Assembly (NCBI RefSeq): GCF_000224145.3
Contig: NC_020168.2
Coordinates: 4,871,480-4,935,479, forward strand
From: Ciona intestinalis
Lineage: Eukaryota; Chordata; Ascidiacea; Phlebobranchia; Cionidae
Direction: 5' to 3'
Length of the DNA stretch: 64,000 bases
Under the pieces are notes generated by a model. That model worked only from the letters and a program-made list of their open reading frames with translations. It searched no databases and was not told where the DNA came from. Both the position numbers and the translations under genes were made by a program. Shown here in pieces: positions 12,575-26,900 of this stretch. The stretch's first letter is position 1. Every line of letters starts with the position of its first letter.

Positions 12575-14950
12575 ATTTCAAATAAACCCGATGGTAAGCA
12601 CAAATCAACACCCAAAATGTAAAAATGCGTTGACATACCTGTTCTTCACATATATATATATAATATGAGGTTAATATACAAGCTCCTACTGAGTCCTTTG
12701 TTGAACTATATACACATTTCATGATGTTTAAAAAATGTATTTTTTGACTGTAGGAAGTGTAGATTAACCACTCTAGTAATTAAAATTATAAAACCTGAAA
12801 CAAATCACATTTTTGGTTAAAATCGTATTTTTTTCCAGACCTAATGAACTGCAGCAAGTGATTGGCAAGCGCCAGGATGTTGACACGTGTAAATATCAAA
12901 GCTTTTACAAAGTCCGCGAAACTGCGATTAGATAAATTTTAATGTTTTTTGAAGGCTGTTGTATTCTGTAGTAAAACGGTGGTAGACCCCAATCTTTTAC
13001 ACCTTTATTGAAAAGGTTGTGGTACAGTTTAGTTTTCATGTACGGCATAGTTTTATGTGTAATAACTTTGTAATTTTCCCTTTTTTAATGCAATTGAGCG
13101 TGGGTGCGTGTTGTAAAATCATGTAAAAATGGCCACCACCCCAGTAAGCCAACATGCCCTGGTGCTTTTTAGCTAAAGTAGAAGACTGGAACTCTCATAT
13201 TTTAACTTTCCAGAGCTGTGTGCCTGTCCCTTCATCTGCACATTCTTTGTACCAAACTAGGATCATTTTAGTCAAAACTTTTTTCGGTTTTAGTGTTCTT
13301 AATCCTTTTAATTAATCTTGTTTATCTGCTAATATCTAATTTGTGACAAGTGTTTAGAATTTTACTCTTTTTTTATGTAACATCGCTTATGTAAGTTCTT
13401 AACGGTGCACGCTACTAATTATAAGTTTTGAACTAGAAGAAAACTAAGCTAGCACGCTGTCGTCTTTCGTACCAAAATTTTTAGCATTTACTTTCACAAT
13501 CTATGCTTATTTATTTCAGGTACGATTCCCGAATGGTAATTTTCATTTTAAACCATCATTTGTTAATTAAAAATCTTTTCAGTCCTACACAATTTCTGTA
13601 ATCAATTTGTTTGTTCATCTTGCGTCATGTTTCAGTTGCCACAATATTTTTACACCTGGTTAAATCGTGTCCAGAAATTTTATGATTTTTTAAATTTTGG
13701 TCTAATTTCAACTGCTTGGTGAGCTTATAGTAATTATATAAGAATGTATTTACAATGCATTGCGGTTTAACTTTTAAAAACCCTTTAATTCCAACTCATA
13801 ACATTCAAAGTAACTCATATTTTTGTGAAAATGAATCATATGCGCTTACATTGAGGTTTTGTTAATTACAAATTGAATGTGTCGAACCTCAATTGACCTT
13901 TTTCTAGTTGTATTTAGTGCTTTTGCTCTAACATTGTGCTTGTAAATTCGTGTTGGTGATGCTTTCTTTTGGTATTAAATAAATTAACATGTGTATTAAT
14001 TGTGCCTTGTGGTTAATGAAAGCTGGGAGCTGGTGTCTTTGACCATTAGGCATTTAAAATCATCAGATTTAACATTTTCACATTTTTTTTATTTTAGTAA
14101 CTTTTAAATAAAATCAGGTAAAAAAAAGAGACCAGTTATGCAACAGTGATATATTTTGAAAAAACACCTAAAGGTTTTTTGAGTATGCGAATTCTCAGCA
14201 ACACCAAAAGCAGTGCGAGGATAAATAAATGTCTTTCATAATTCTATGTTAGACGTGAAATATCTGTCGCAACATTATTTCTCGACCACAAACATTTAAT
14301 GTTCGCTGTAAACATCGTTTGTGTGTCCAAACATTTATGTCTGTTACGATTATTTGTCATGTCAGTTCCTGGCTTTTTATGTCAGACCAAAACTCTATAT
14401 GCATATTAATAAAAGCTCTCTATTTCTGTAAAGAAAATAAAAAACAAACATATAAAATCATTTGAATATTAGTTTAATTACAGTAAGTAGTATGACAGTG
14501 GATGTACTATATATATATAATCGGTGACTATTTTCAACGCTTAGACATGAAATAAAAATTCAGAAAATTTTTTCATTATGCAGCAATTGAAAGGAAAAAC
14601 TCACAACCAATTCTTAATTGAATTTCTAAGTAAATGAGAAACGCACAGGAGCAATACATGGGAACTAAGGGAATCAAAAGCTTAAAATTAAAAGAATCCT
14701 GCAATGCAATACATTTTGAACTGAGGAAAAATGTTGGAAACTAACATACTCGATTATTATGATTTACAATTTGCAGTGAACAGCCTACATACTGCCATGA
14801 TGGATGAAACTACACAACACACACAGTAGCAACACTAGATTTAAAACATGAGAGATGATAATATGAACTTACAATGACCTTGAATTAAATATTGAAACGT
14901 TGAAAACTTAGTTAAAACTTGTTAAATTGTTGAAAAAAAATTTGTTGAGT
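12575..14950. other. LLGL 3' UTR and convergent spacer
   Basis: This AT-rich stretch lies between the convergent LLGL and PLAT/ankyrin genes. It probably contains the LLGL 3' UTR, with AATAAA at 13978-13983 in 'ATTAAATAAATT'. An optional LLGL last exon is possible at 12839-12935. A short (TA)n run lies near 12650 and another near 14506. I see no further gene. Confidence 0.5.
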
Positions 14951-17900
14951 TTATGTTGAATCTGAAGAGCTTGAAGATGTTGAACTCCTCGTCTCATCCC
15001 GAATGCTATCAAGAAAACTGGTCTTCCTTTTCAACATCTTAGCTCTTTGATTTTCATAAATCTTCTTTTTTTCTTCCAGATCAATACTTACTCTCCTTGC
15101 TACTACCTCATCTGGTTTTTCCTGTCAAAGAAATCAATGTGAACAAAAAGCATCCTTTAAAAAGTTACACATTTGGTAACTGGTTATAAGGTATATAAAA
15201 CAGAACATACTGTCTGTCTTTGCTCTGCCACACAAGGATAAATAAAGTTACATTCAATTTTATTATAGGAGTTTATTTTCCTTAGCATTGTTTATTATTG
15301 GAGTTAACTGAATGAAAGTAAAAGTCTAAAACCTTTTCATCTTCATGAGCCGATGAAACTTCCTCATCTGATGAAGAAGAATCACCCGATGATGAGGAAG
15401 AAGATGATGATGCAACATGTGAGGAACCCATGCTGTTACGAAAAGAAATTCAGTAATAATAATTTTTTTATTTTGGTTGAAGTTTTTATTTTTCGTTAAA
15501 AAAATCAGTGGTGCCACATCATAGGATAGAAGGATCCAATATTGGTCTAGGGTCGCCTGGTCTCACTGATATAAAGCAGAATAGAAAGGACAAGCTAAAC
15601 TGCTCTAAAGTTTATTCCTACCTGCTTTTACTTGACTGCAGAAGAGACATTGATGAATCCTGATTCTTTAGTTCCGTCATACAAGTTCGTAAAAATCTCG
15701 CCACTTCCTTGTGCTTGTATTGCTTAGCAAGGTCCAATGACGTACTGCAAGCATGTTATAAAGTCTATGACACCGAACACATTAAAGAGTATGTAAGAGT
15801 GCAATAATGAGAAATTGCATTTTTGAATAACTTTTAAAAAAAATAGTATTTTTAAGTAACCTCAAACAAAGAAAATGTAGTTTTGAGTAACTTACCGGTG
15901 AAAATTGTCTTTCGCTTTTAAGTTTGCACCATTTGCCACCAACCACTTTGTGACTTCTATGTGGTTACTCATGCATGATAAATGTAAAGGTGATTGCCCG
16001 TCTATATTGATGGGATCTAGTGTACCACCCATGGCGTGTAACACCTGAAATAGATTCAATTTACTTCTTGTAACGGGCACTACAACACTGTAATAACTGT
16101 TGTACCAAGGATACTTGTGTAATAAAGTGAGTCATCAACGCAACAATAAATTTGTATTCGCTGGTTAACCAGAGGATACCAGGTTCAAATGCTTGATGCT
16201 GCCACCATTATGGCATGAGTGTTGAGACAACAGAGATAAATTGTATGAAATATTACACCTGTGTCATAACTTGCCTTGCAAGAATACACATGCTACACTG
16301 CTCATCATGCAATAATGCATAAGCAACATACGCTCTTTCAATTAATCACAACTGTGTTTTTCAAGTTGATCTTTTCATAAAACTTACCATGAGGCATTTA
16401 ATGTGGCCATGCATGGCTGCCATGTGCATTGCTGTGTAACCTGTTGGTGTCTCTGCTTCAAGATTTGCACCCGTTGCAGTTAACCACTGGAAGTTGTGGA
16501 AAAGGTTAATATTGTGACAAAGTTCATAAACCAGATGTATTTGCTACCTGTAGAATGTCAATTTTACCATAAGCAGCTGCAACATGTATCGGAGTCCAAC
16601 CCTTCTCACTTTCTTTTCTGTAAAAATAAATTCAATATATTTTTATTGTTTCATATGTATTTAGAATACTTATCTTAAAAAAAACCTTATACTTTTTAAG
16701 AAATTTAACCAAAAAAAACACACAAAAAAAACAAAAAGTTTTAGTTTCACTTCAAATGTATGATATATACTCAAGTTGTTTAAAATTAAAAAAAAGGGTC
16801 GCAAAAGATTTGAAACTTGCAAAAAATAACTTACCCCATTCAAGGGTTTCAAATTTTTAATAAAAGTACAAAAAAAATTGCAAAAAATAAACTTACTCTC
16901 TTAATTCTGGTCTGAGATTAATAAGTTCAACCACACTTGCGAGACTATCCTCCTTTATTACATTATGTACATCACTCCTCACTACGGGTTGTCGTGGCGA
17001 CTGGATTGATCCTTCCTCCTCGTCAAGGAGTACGTGGGATGACTCATCAATTTCACGATGACGCGGCGATTCTTCAAGCAGCTCTGGATGTGTCTCGCTG
17101 AGTTTTCGTGAAGCAGCAAGCCCTGCCTGAAATTAAAAAAAGAAAAAGTAAAACAAATTCCAAATTTTAAGAAAATTTTACAGCTAAACTTATTGGCTAG
17201 GTCTAGCTTTGGTGCAACAACCACACTTTTTATCTTTGCCAAATTTTAACAACTGTTGTTTTCCCGTTGATTTCTTTCTCTTCAAAAAACATGATATTAG
17301 TTTTCAAAGAGATGTTATACTGTATTAGGTTTCCAGGCATGCATTCATGAATAGAAATCTCATAACCAATAGAGGTGCTTTTAGGAAAATTTGCAGCTAT
17401 ATGTTTAAAGTACTTTGTGTAAATGAGATAAATAGCTCACATTAAATCCATCCATGAAAACTTCAGCTTTTTCTTCTGTTTCCTCTTCTATGTTTACTTG
17501 TTGTGTGCCTTCTTCATGTAGTTGGACTACAAACAAAAATTTATTGATCAACGACAGTTTTTATGTTATTGTTATAAATTATTAATCAACAACAGTTGTG
17601 GATTTTTGTTTATACCCCTCGTGCCCACTTTTAAAGTACCACATATGTAACTTTGTGGGTGAATTTTTGGGAGATTGTGAGTGGTATTTTGGAAGGTTTA
17701 ACAACAAAGTAATCATAAAATTGGTATCTTACTTGAAGCTCCCTCGCTGGAGCTACTGGAGTTAGATGAGGAAGACTCAGAAGATGATCTTTTTCTCTCA
17801 TCTTGTGATTGATGTTCATCCTCATCAGGTTGATCTTCAGTGAGTATCTTATGCTTGGTTGCCTGTTGAAAATTAATAAAATCAAAGTTTCAAAACTGAC

Positions 17901-20900
17901 AAAAACAACAACAAAAATGGAAGCTTTGTAGACACAAATGGATTGAAATTAAATAACCTCATACAAAACTGTGTGTAGTGTGTTGCACATATGTTAGCCT
18001 ATAGAACAGAAAACATGTGTTATTTGGCATTACACTTAACACTTATTGTTCTTACCCCCTTCATAGTTGTCTTAATGGGCAGTAATACATATAAAAATTC
18101 CAATAAGTTATTATCCCACAAAGTTACATACGAACACCCATGCTTTGGCTGTACACCACATGAGGATAAAAACATAACATCATTTAATGATACCTGAACT
18201 TCATCTTTTCCATCCACTTCACGAATGACTTCTGCTTCCGAGTACGTCACCTTAGTAAGATGGTTAGGAAAGTGAGCATCCGTGATGGGAGTGGATTCTG
18301 CTATGGAGGGAGATCTCTTCGTTCTTTGAGGAGGTCCTGTCTCCTCTTCTGAAGAACTATCCGACGAAGAAGAAGAGGAATTTATTATTAATTTTTTGAA
18401 AGAAACGAGGCTGCTAGAGCTACTTGATCTTGAGGTATGACTTTTTGTTTCTTCAATAACAGGTTTTGTATCTTTTGATTCAATGTTAATTTTTGAATCT
18501 TCACTTCTGTCAGTTAAAGTGTCCTCATCTGAGGACTGATCGGAAGAGTCTTGACTCTCCTCTACGAAGCTCTTCTCATCATCCAGCGTGCTCCGCTCGT
18601 CAGCGCTGCTATCCGCACTGTACTCCACTTTGCTCTGCACCTCCTCCGGATCAACAAATGATGGTCTTGGAGGATCTTCATCTCTTGCATCATCAGAGTG
18701 ATCCACCTGCTTCTCACCACTCACGATAATCTCTGGAGGATTTTTAACGGATGTTTCAACCACTTTATCTTTTCTGCTGGAGTCAGAACTTGACTTGCTA
18801 TCCTCAGAAGAGCTGAAATTAAACATATTTCATATAATGTGTTAGATATAATGTGTTAGATATAAATGTGTTATAGTGTGTTGAATATAATGTGTTAGAA
18901 TACAAAAAAGCAGCCTTAAAGATACACATAATATATGTTATATAATGCGCAAGTCTTTTAAAAGTAAAACACAGTTTAAAACACAGTAAACCTTAACACT
19001 AAAATTAAATTATAATAATAAACATGTTGTCACCTGCTTGAACTCGACTTCGATTTTTTTCTGGTTAATTTTTTTCCTCTAGGTTTTTCACTTGTACTCG
19101 AACGCGCAGTTGTTGTTGAAGAATCCGTATCTGATGTTTCAGATTCTGTAAAGTTATAAATATTTCTCAGATATCCTCTTTTGTACAGTAAGGATCTGGT
19201 GCTACGAAAACGTAACAGACAAAAATCAAGTACAACCAATTTTATAATCAACAGTCATATTTTGCACCATTATATCTTACCTGATGGTTGATGGTCTATT
19301 GGAATATGTCTTAATGTCTTTTGTCTTCCAAATACCCCAGACAACCACAACCCACACGTAAATTTCCAAACTTCATCTGCTAACTTTACACTCACATAAT
19401 CAACAAACCAACTGGATCCTGTCAAAACATGCAGTATCAAATGGTGTGTATTTATAAATACTTTCTTTACCTTATAAAACAGTGTGAAGAATATACACTG
19501 TTACTAAAGAAAACTAAAAAAAAATTCGAACCACAAAAAATGATTTAAATTATACTTGGTAATTCTTAAATGGTTATAAGGCCCATAAAACTTATATGTA
19601 TGGCAAGTAGACACCCATTTTATTACTTTTAATTAAATATTATACAAACTGCAGCTTCAAATCACCTTTGCTCTTCTGGTTGTGTCCGATCCCAAGTTTA
19701 TGAAGTTGTCCGACATTTTCGCACTCAATTTCAAAAACATCAACCTTAAAAAAATTAATAAAACATTTTTAAAAATATTAAATCATTTTTTTTAAATCCA
19801 TGTTTTTAAGAAGCAGTCCATTGTAGTGTCAGAAACAATATTATTACTTTAATCTTACTTGATTTCTCCGAAAGGGTGTTTTATGTTCTCTGTTTTTTCC
19901 CTCAATTCTCTCAGTCAGATAAATTTCATCTGTGTCACCATTTTCACCATGTAGACTAAGGTATATATCTGCAGTTGTTCCTGCTCCTAACTTATCCCCT
20001 GTTTTAACAGTCACAGTGTATTTGGTCAGTTGTAAAGGCCTCCCATCATATTCATCCTGACTGGTATCCTCACTGTATGGAATCTGTGAAAAAGCTTGGT
20101 CAAATATTTTGAAACATAATTGAAACATAAGGCTATATATAACATTTTTATTTGAACTTTTTTTAGAAGCAATAAAAGGAGAAATAAATGAATTTCACCT
20201 TTTTATCCTTGCGTAGTGGGGGAACTTAGAATTATAACACAGGTCTCTTATATTATACACCTTGTGTCTGCTTACACCTTCCCATGTTTATAACTTTGTG
20301 TGTGGTTAACAATTTGGACCAACCATTAGTGAAGACTAGAATCAATTACCTTCACCAAAATGATTGCAATACTGTTTACCCCTATGTGTTAATATAGCTA
20401 AGTAAACAATTTGTATGGTTGTATGTCAATACCACACACCATAAAACGTTAAACCCCTTTAAGCATATATAAAAGTAAATATATCCAAAAAATGCAAATC
20501 ATTCAATTTAAAGTGTAGCAACTGAAAACTTACATGGTGTACTGTGGTATTGTGTCGTACATTAGAAGGTCTAATATGTGATGTCTGTGTCCCGGTGTTG
20601 ATGCAGAACCCACTATCGGGTGTAAGTGTTTGCCGCGGTGTTGACTCAACGATCAACTGCAAACAAAACTAAAGTTAGCAAGTAGTTAGTGTCAAGTGCT
20701 CCAATCACGTCTTAAAACATGATTTAATGGCGTCTATGTGTGTAGTTAAACATTTATAGCAGATGTAGGATATATATAATGTTGTGGGAATGGGTGTTAT
20801 ATGAATTGAAATATTTATGTCGATGTAGTTATTTATAACAGAACTTTCATTGCTTTTTAATATCTTACGTGTTTGTTAATGTAAAAGCTTTATTAAACAT

Positions 20901-23900
20901 CTACAAATACATTTGCAATGCTAATTAATATCTGTTACTTCTGCAACCAGGTAGAATGTAAATAATCGTTTAGGAGCTCATCTAAAAATAATGTAATAGT
21001 CTGACAGAAGAACATGATTAAAAATAATATATACATTGGCCACATCTGAATTACCAAGCAATATGCAGCAATATAACTAACATAAATGTGTTGGTGTTTC
21101 TACAGCCATGCAGGTTTCAGTTGCATTTACTTACATGCTGATTATGTGGGTAAGCTGGGGAGTGCGGTCGGTAGTTTCCGAGCAGATGAGGATTGTTGAG
21201 AAAAAAAACGTCGTTTCCATTTTGTCTTGAACTTGGTCGCATACGATGACTAAAATAATTTTTATAAATGTAAAAATTAATAAGGTAAACTCAGAATTCT
21301 ATTTTAAATACAACTTAACAAAAAAAAAAAAGAGAAAACATAGAAAAAACTAATAATATTACTTAAGTAAAAAATGCCACAGAAAAATTAAAATTTAATA
21401 AGATTGCTAAAATAAACAAATAATTCACTTCACAAAAAAATCAATTGAAAGTAAAATAAACACAAAACAGCAGCCTAATAGAGAGTGTTTAAACAGCCAT
21501 TACTAAAACATCCGTTCAAAATTAAATACAAATATTAACCGTCTGGGGCCAGATGATCTTGGTCTACAGGTGTAATGATCAATATCATCACTTGTGCTTG
21601 AATATGTGGATAAAGATGAATTGGAATCTTCAATCGTGTCTTCGCTTATATCTCGATATGGTATTCGATGGCCATTCAAGTCCCAGGCATATCTAATATG
21701 AAATGGTATTTTACTAAGATGAGGTCATGCAGCAATGTGTATTTATGTAATTGGGTTAAATGTAACTTGCTTTATTCTTGCGTGCTCAGGAAAATGAGTC
21801 ATTATAACCTGGGTGTTCTGTTTCACACATTCATGCCTGCTTACGCGTTACTACGTGTGTAACTTTGTGGACAATTATTTTTTCTGTGTGACTGACAGTT
21901 TAAACAACCCATTAGTGACCACTGGGTTGAACCAATTGCCGTTAGGTGTCTTGGGTTAAAGATACCTCAAACAAAGTTATGAATGGGTAAATAAATTACA
22001 CTTTTTTACCTTCATGTGGCAGAACAACTCTGTTTATAACACAATTACACAAGACTTGTGTAACATGCGTTCTATTCATATACCTTGATCAATAAATATT
22101 TTATTATTTTCTATAAATAAATAGCTAACATTAGTAACCTACTAAGCCCAAAAAGCTGAAAATTGTACCATAGCACTGCCAATAACATAGTAATTTTATA
22201 GGAATCTTCAATTCTATTCTTCCTATTGTTATGTCTACATTCCTTTGTATTAATGCCTGTAATTTCCCACACTGTCTATTGTTAGTTACGCTTCATTTAC
22301 AACTGTGTATCCTTTCCCATTATTATCATATTCCAAAGACTGTTTGCCATGCTGTATGTCATAAGTCATTTTATAACATAAAAAAGCAGTCTGAGTGTAA
22401 GAGTAATAGACCAAACTTAGCCCAAATCCCTGGTTCTCAAGGGGCTCACCCACAAATAATAGACTATAATGTCATAACATGAGTCATACTTTGGTCTTCT
22501 GGATCTGGATGTGGAACCAGCATTCACACGCCCCCGTGCTGTTCTAGGCCGTGGAGGTGAGTCGTATAAACCCGGAAGTGAATGTTGTTGATGTTGAAGT
22601 GCTGGGGCAGATTGTGGCCTTCTAAGTGAGGCATGACGTTGCGCAATAATGTTGTGAGCAAGAGCAACTGTTTCCTGTGAAGTAAAAACACATATCATTA
22701 TTAAATGTATAGAAAACTTGGTCTAGAAAAATGTTGATGTTTACTATTCTAAGCGGTCAAGATCTTACAGTATGGCACATCAGTTGGCCTAGTAATATAT
22801 ACACTAATACACTAATACACTTGTATGTGTAAGTTAAGTTTAAGACTCCTTTTTTATCTATATAGTTTATCCTCATGCAACAATAGTTAAACTCACAGTT
22901 GCTACAAGTATTTGACTTGATCTATTAATGAGTCTGCTTGTTTCAGACTTTGATATCTTAGGAGAAACCGAACTCCGAAGCCTGGGTGTGGTTTGGTGCA
23001 ATCTCTTCTTTAACCTAAAACATAAATTAACCTGTTTATGGATTCAAACAAAAAACAACACTTTTTTAGAAAGAAATATTTTTGATCTAAAGTACATTGT
23101 TGGGAAGTACATACCTGTATAATGTATTCAAACACACAAAAAAAAACACTTTTTTAGAGGGAAATGATACTGACATGACCTTAAATTTTATGAAGATTTT
23201 CAAACAAAAACACCTACATTTTTTGACCTGTTGGTTTGGGACACATGCTTAAACCTTTCATTTTCAATGACCAACTTTTTGAATGCCTGCGTTACAGTAG
23301 ACATACCATGTTAAATTTACCTTTGCTTGGTTTCATTTTCTAATATCCGTAATGCTTCCATCTGTGCTGAGTATAATTCCATATTCATGTGTTGCTCACT
23401 AAATACATCTGGTCGGTTCTATAACGCCAATAAATCAAGTTTTATTTTCATTCAAATAACTTTTACTACTTTAAGCAATTTTATGATATGAAATAAAGTG
23501 ATAACTTTTATTACCAAACTAAATTCATAAAAAAATGTTTTGTAAAATTTATATACGAATGAAAGAATGACCTTAAAACTAGTTTAAATAAATATTTCAC
23601 ATAAGTTATATAGGTAATTATATATGTGTCTATGTAGTGTGTATATAATTTTTTTAATTTCCATATCAAACAATATTAAAAGACCACATGAATATTGCCA
23701 AATATTTGACAATGAAATTCACTGCTTTTAAAAAAAGGTTNNNNNNNNNNNNNNNNNNNNNNNNNNNNNNNNNNNNNNNNNNNNNNNNNNCCACATCTGA
23801 ATTACCAAGCAATATGCAGCAATATAACTAACATAAATGTGTTGGTGTTTCTACAGCCATGCAGGTTTCAGTTGCATTTACTTACATGCTGATTATGTGG

Positions 23901-26900
23901 GTAAGCTGGGGAGTGCGGTCGGTAGTTTCCGAGCAGATGAGGATTGTTGAGAAAAAAAACGTCGTTTCCATTTTGTCTTGAACTTGGTCGCATACGATGA
24001 CTAAAATAATTTTTATAAATGTAAAAATTAATAAGGTAAACTCAGAATTCTATTTTAAATACAACTTAACAAAAAAAAAAAAGAGAAAACATAGAAAAAA
24101 CTAATAATATTACTTAAGTAAAAAATGCCACAGAAAAATTAAAATTTAATAAGATTACTAAAATAAATACATAATTCACTTCACGAAAAAATCAATTGAA
24201 AGTAAAATAAACACAAAACAGCAGCCTAATAGAGAGTGTTTAAACAGCCATTACTAAAACATCCGTTTAAAATTAAATACAAATATTAACCGTCTGGGGC
24301 CAGATGGTCTTGGTCTACAGGTGTAATGATCAATATCATCACTTGTGCTTGAATATGTGGATAAAGATGAATTGGAATCTTCAATCGTATCTTCGCTTAT
24401 ATCTCGATATGGTATTCGATGGCCATTCAAGTCCCAGGCATATCTAATATGAAATGGTATTTTACTAAGATGAGGTCATGCAGCAATGTGTGTTTATGTA
24501 ATTGGGTTAAATGTAACTTGCTTTATCCTCGCGTGCTCAGGAAAATGAGTCATTATAACCTGGGTGTTCTGTTTCACACATTCATGCCTGCTTATGTGGA
24601 CAATTATTTTTTCTGTGTGTCTGACAGTTTAAACAACCCATTAGTGACCACTGGGTTGAACTAACTGCCAGTAGGTGTCTTGGGTTAAGAATTTATCTGA
24701 CATATTATCTCGAACAAAGTTATGAATGGGTAAATAAATTACTTGTTTTTGTGGCAAAACAACTCTGTAACATGCGTTCTATTCATATACTGTGTACCCA
24801 CTTATTAATAACTTTTCTTGATCAACAAATATTTTATTATTTTCTATAAATAAACAGCTAACATTAGTAACTTCCTAAGTCCATAAGGCTGAAAAATATA
24901 CCTTGGCACTGCCAATAACATAGTAATTTCATAGTAATCTTCAATTCTATTCTTCCTATTGTTATGTCTACATTCCTTTGTATCAATGCCTGTAATTTCC
25001 CACACTGTCTATTGTTAGTTACGCTTCATTTACAACTGTGTATCCTTTCCCATTATTATCATATTCCAAAGACTGTTTGTCATGCTGTTTTTCATAAGTC
25101 ATTTTATAACATAAAAAAGCAGTCTGGGTGTAAGAGTAATAGACCAAAAAGTAATAGACCAAAGCCCAAATCCCAAATCCCTGGTTCTCAAGGGGCTTAC
25201 CCACAAAGAATAGACTATAATGTCATAACATGAGTCATACTTTGGTCTTCTGGACCTGGGTGTGGAACCAGCATTCACACGCCCACGTGCTGTTCTGGGT
25301 CGTGGAGGTGAGTCGTATAAACCAGGAAGTGAATGTTGTTGATGTTGAAGTGCTGGGGCAGATTGTGGTCTTCTAAGTGAGGCATGACGTTGCGCAATAA
25401 TGTTGTGAGCAAGAGCAACTGTTTCCTGTGAAGTAAAAACACATATCATTATTAAATGTATAGAAAACTTGGTCTAGAAAAATGTTGATGTTTACTATTC
25501 TAAGCGGTCAAGATCTTACAGTATGGCACATCAGTTGGCCTAGTAATATATACAATAATACACTTGTATGTGTAAGTTAAGTTTAAGACTCCTTTTTATC
25601 TATATAGTTTATCCTCATGCAACAATAGTTAAACTCACAGTTGCTACGAGTATTTGACTTGATCTATTAATGAGTCTGCTTGTTTCAGACTTTGATATCT
25701 TAGGAGAAACCGAACTCCGAAGCCTGGGTGTGGTTTGGTGCAATCTCTTCTTTAACCTAAAACATAGATTAACCTGTTCATGGATTCAAACAAAAAAACA
25801 ACACTTTTTTAGAAAGAAATATTTTTGTTCGGAAGTACGTTGTTTGGAATGTATAGTGTATATGATTTCAAACACAAAAAAAACACTTTTTAGAGGGAAA
25901 TGATACTGACATTTTTTTGAATTTAAAGAAGATTTTCAAACAAAAACACCACACTTTTTGACCTGTCATGTTTGGGACACATGCTTAAACCTTTTATTTT
26001 AAATGACCAACTTTTTGAATGCCTGCGTTACAGTAGACATAACATGTTAAATTTACCTTTGCTTGGTTTCATTTTCCAATATCCGTAATGCTTCCATCTG
26101 TGCTGAGTATAATTCCATATTCATGTGTTGCTCACTAAATACATCTGGTCGGTTCTATAACGCCAATAAATCAAGTTTTATTTTCATTCAAATAACTTTT
26201 GCTACTTTAAGCAATTGTATGACATGAAATAAAGTGATAACTTTTATTACCAAACTAAATTCATAAAAAAATGTTTTGTAAAATTTATATACGAATGAAA
26301 GAATGACCTTAAAACTAGTTTAAATAAATATTTCACATAAGTTATATAGGTAATTATATATGTGTCTGTGTAGTGTGTATATAATTTTTAATTTCTATAT
26401 CAAACAATATTAAAAGACCACATGAATATTGCCAAATATTTAACAATGAAATTCACTGCTTTTAAAAAAAGGTTAAATAAATATAGACAGATCAATCATG
26501 TTGGCAAGTTCAAAATATGCACTGAATATAGACAGCATAAGGGGCTGTTAAAATATGAACAAACAGTTTTAAAGTGATTGGCGCACATGAAACACACTTC
26601 CACACTTGTTATAACAACCCTTCAGAGTGTAACACTCAGTCGACTTTAATAAGGTTTCTACTTAAGTGGGAATTCAAGCACAAGCACATATGCTTATAGA
26701 TTCCTTTAATCGGAGTGTATATGCTGTTGCTTAATGAACCTACACATGATGATGCTTAAATGGCATTACAGAACGAATGATATTTACACAGCATACGGAT
26801 CCATCATATGATGTCATGTGTGAAAATAATAAATGAAGACTTCAATTTTAATTGCCAGACCTATACAGTGTAGTGACCACACCACCGCACCATTTAACAA

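Noticed and set aside
21135-23418. A second, separate gene or genuine exon duplication in copy A
   Set aside because: Copy A mirrors copy B up to a 50-N join, so unmerged haplotypes are the simpler explanation. It is kept as a repeat feature and a finding, not as extra exons.
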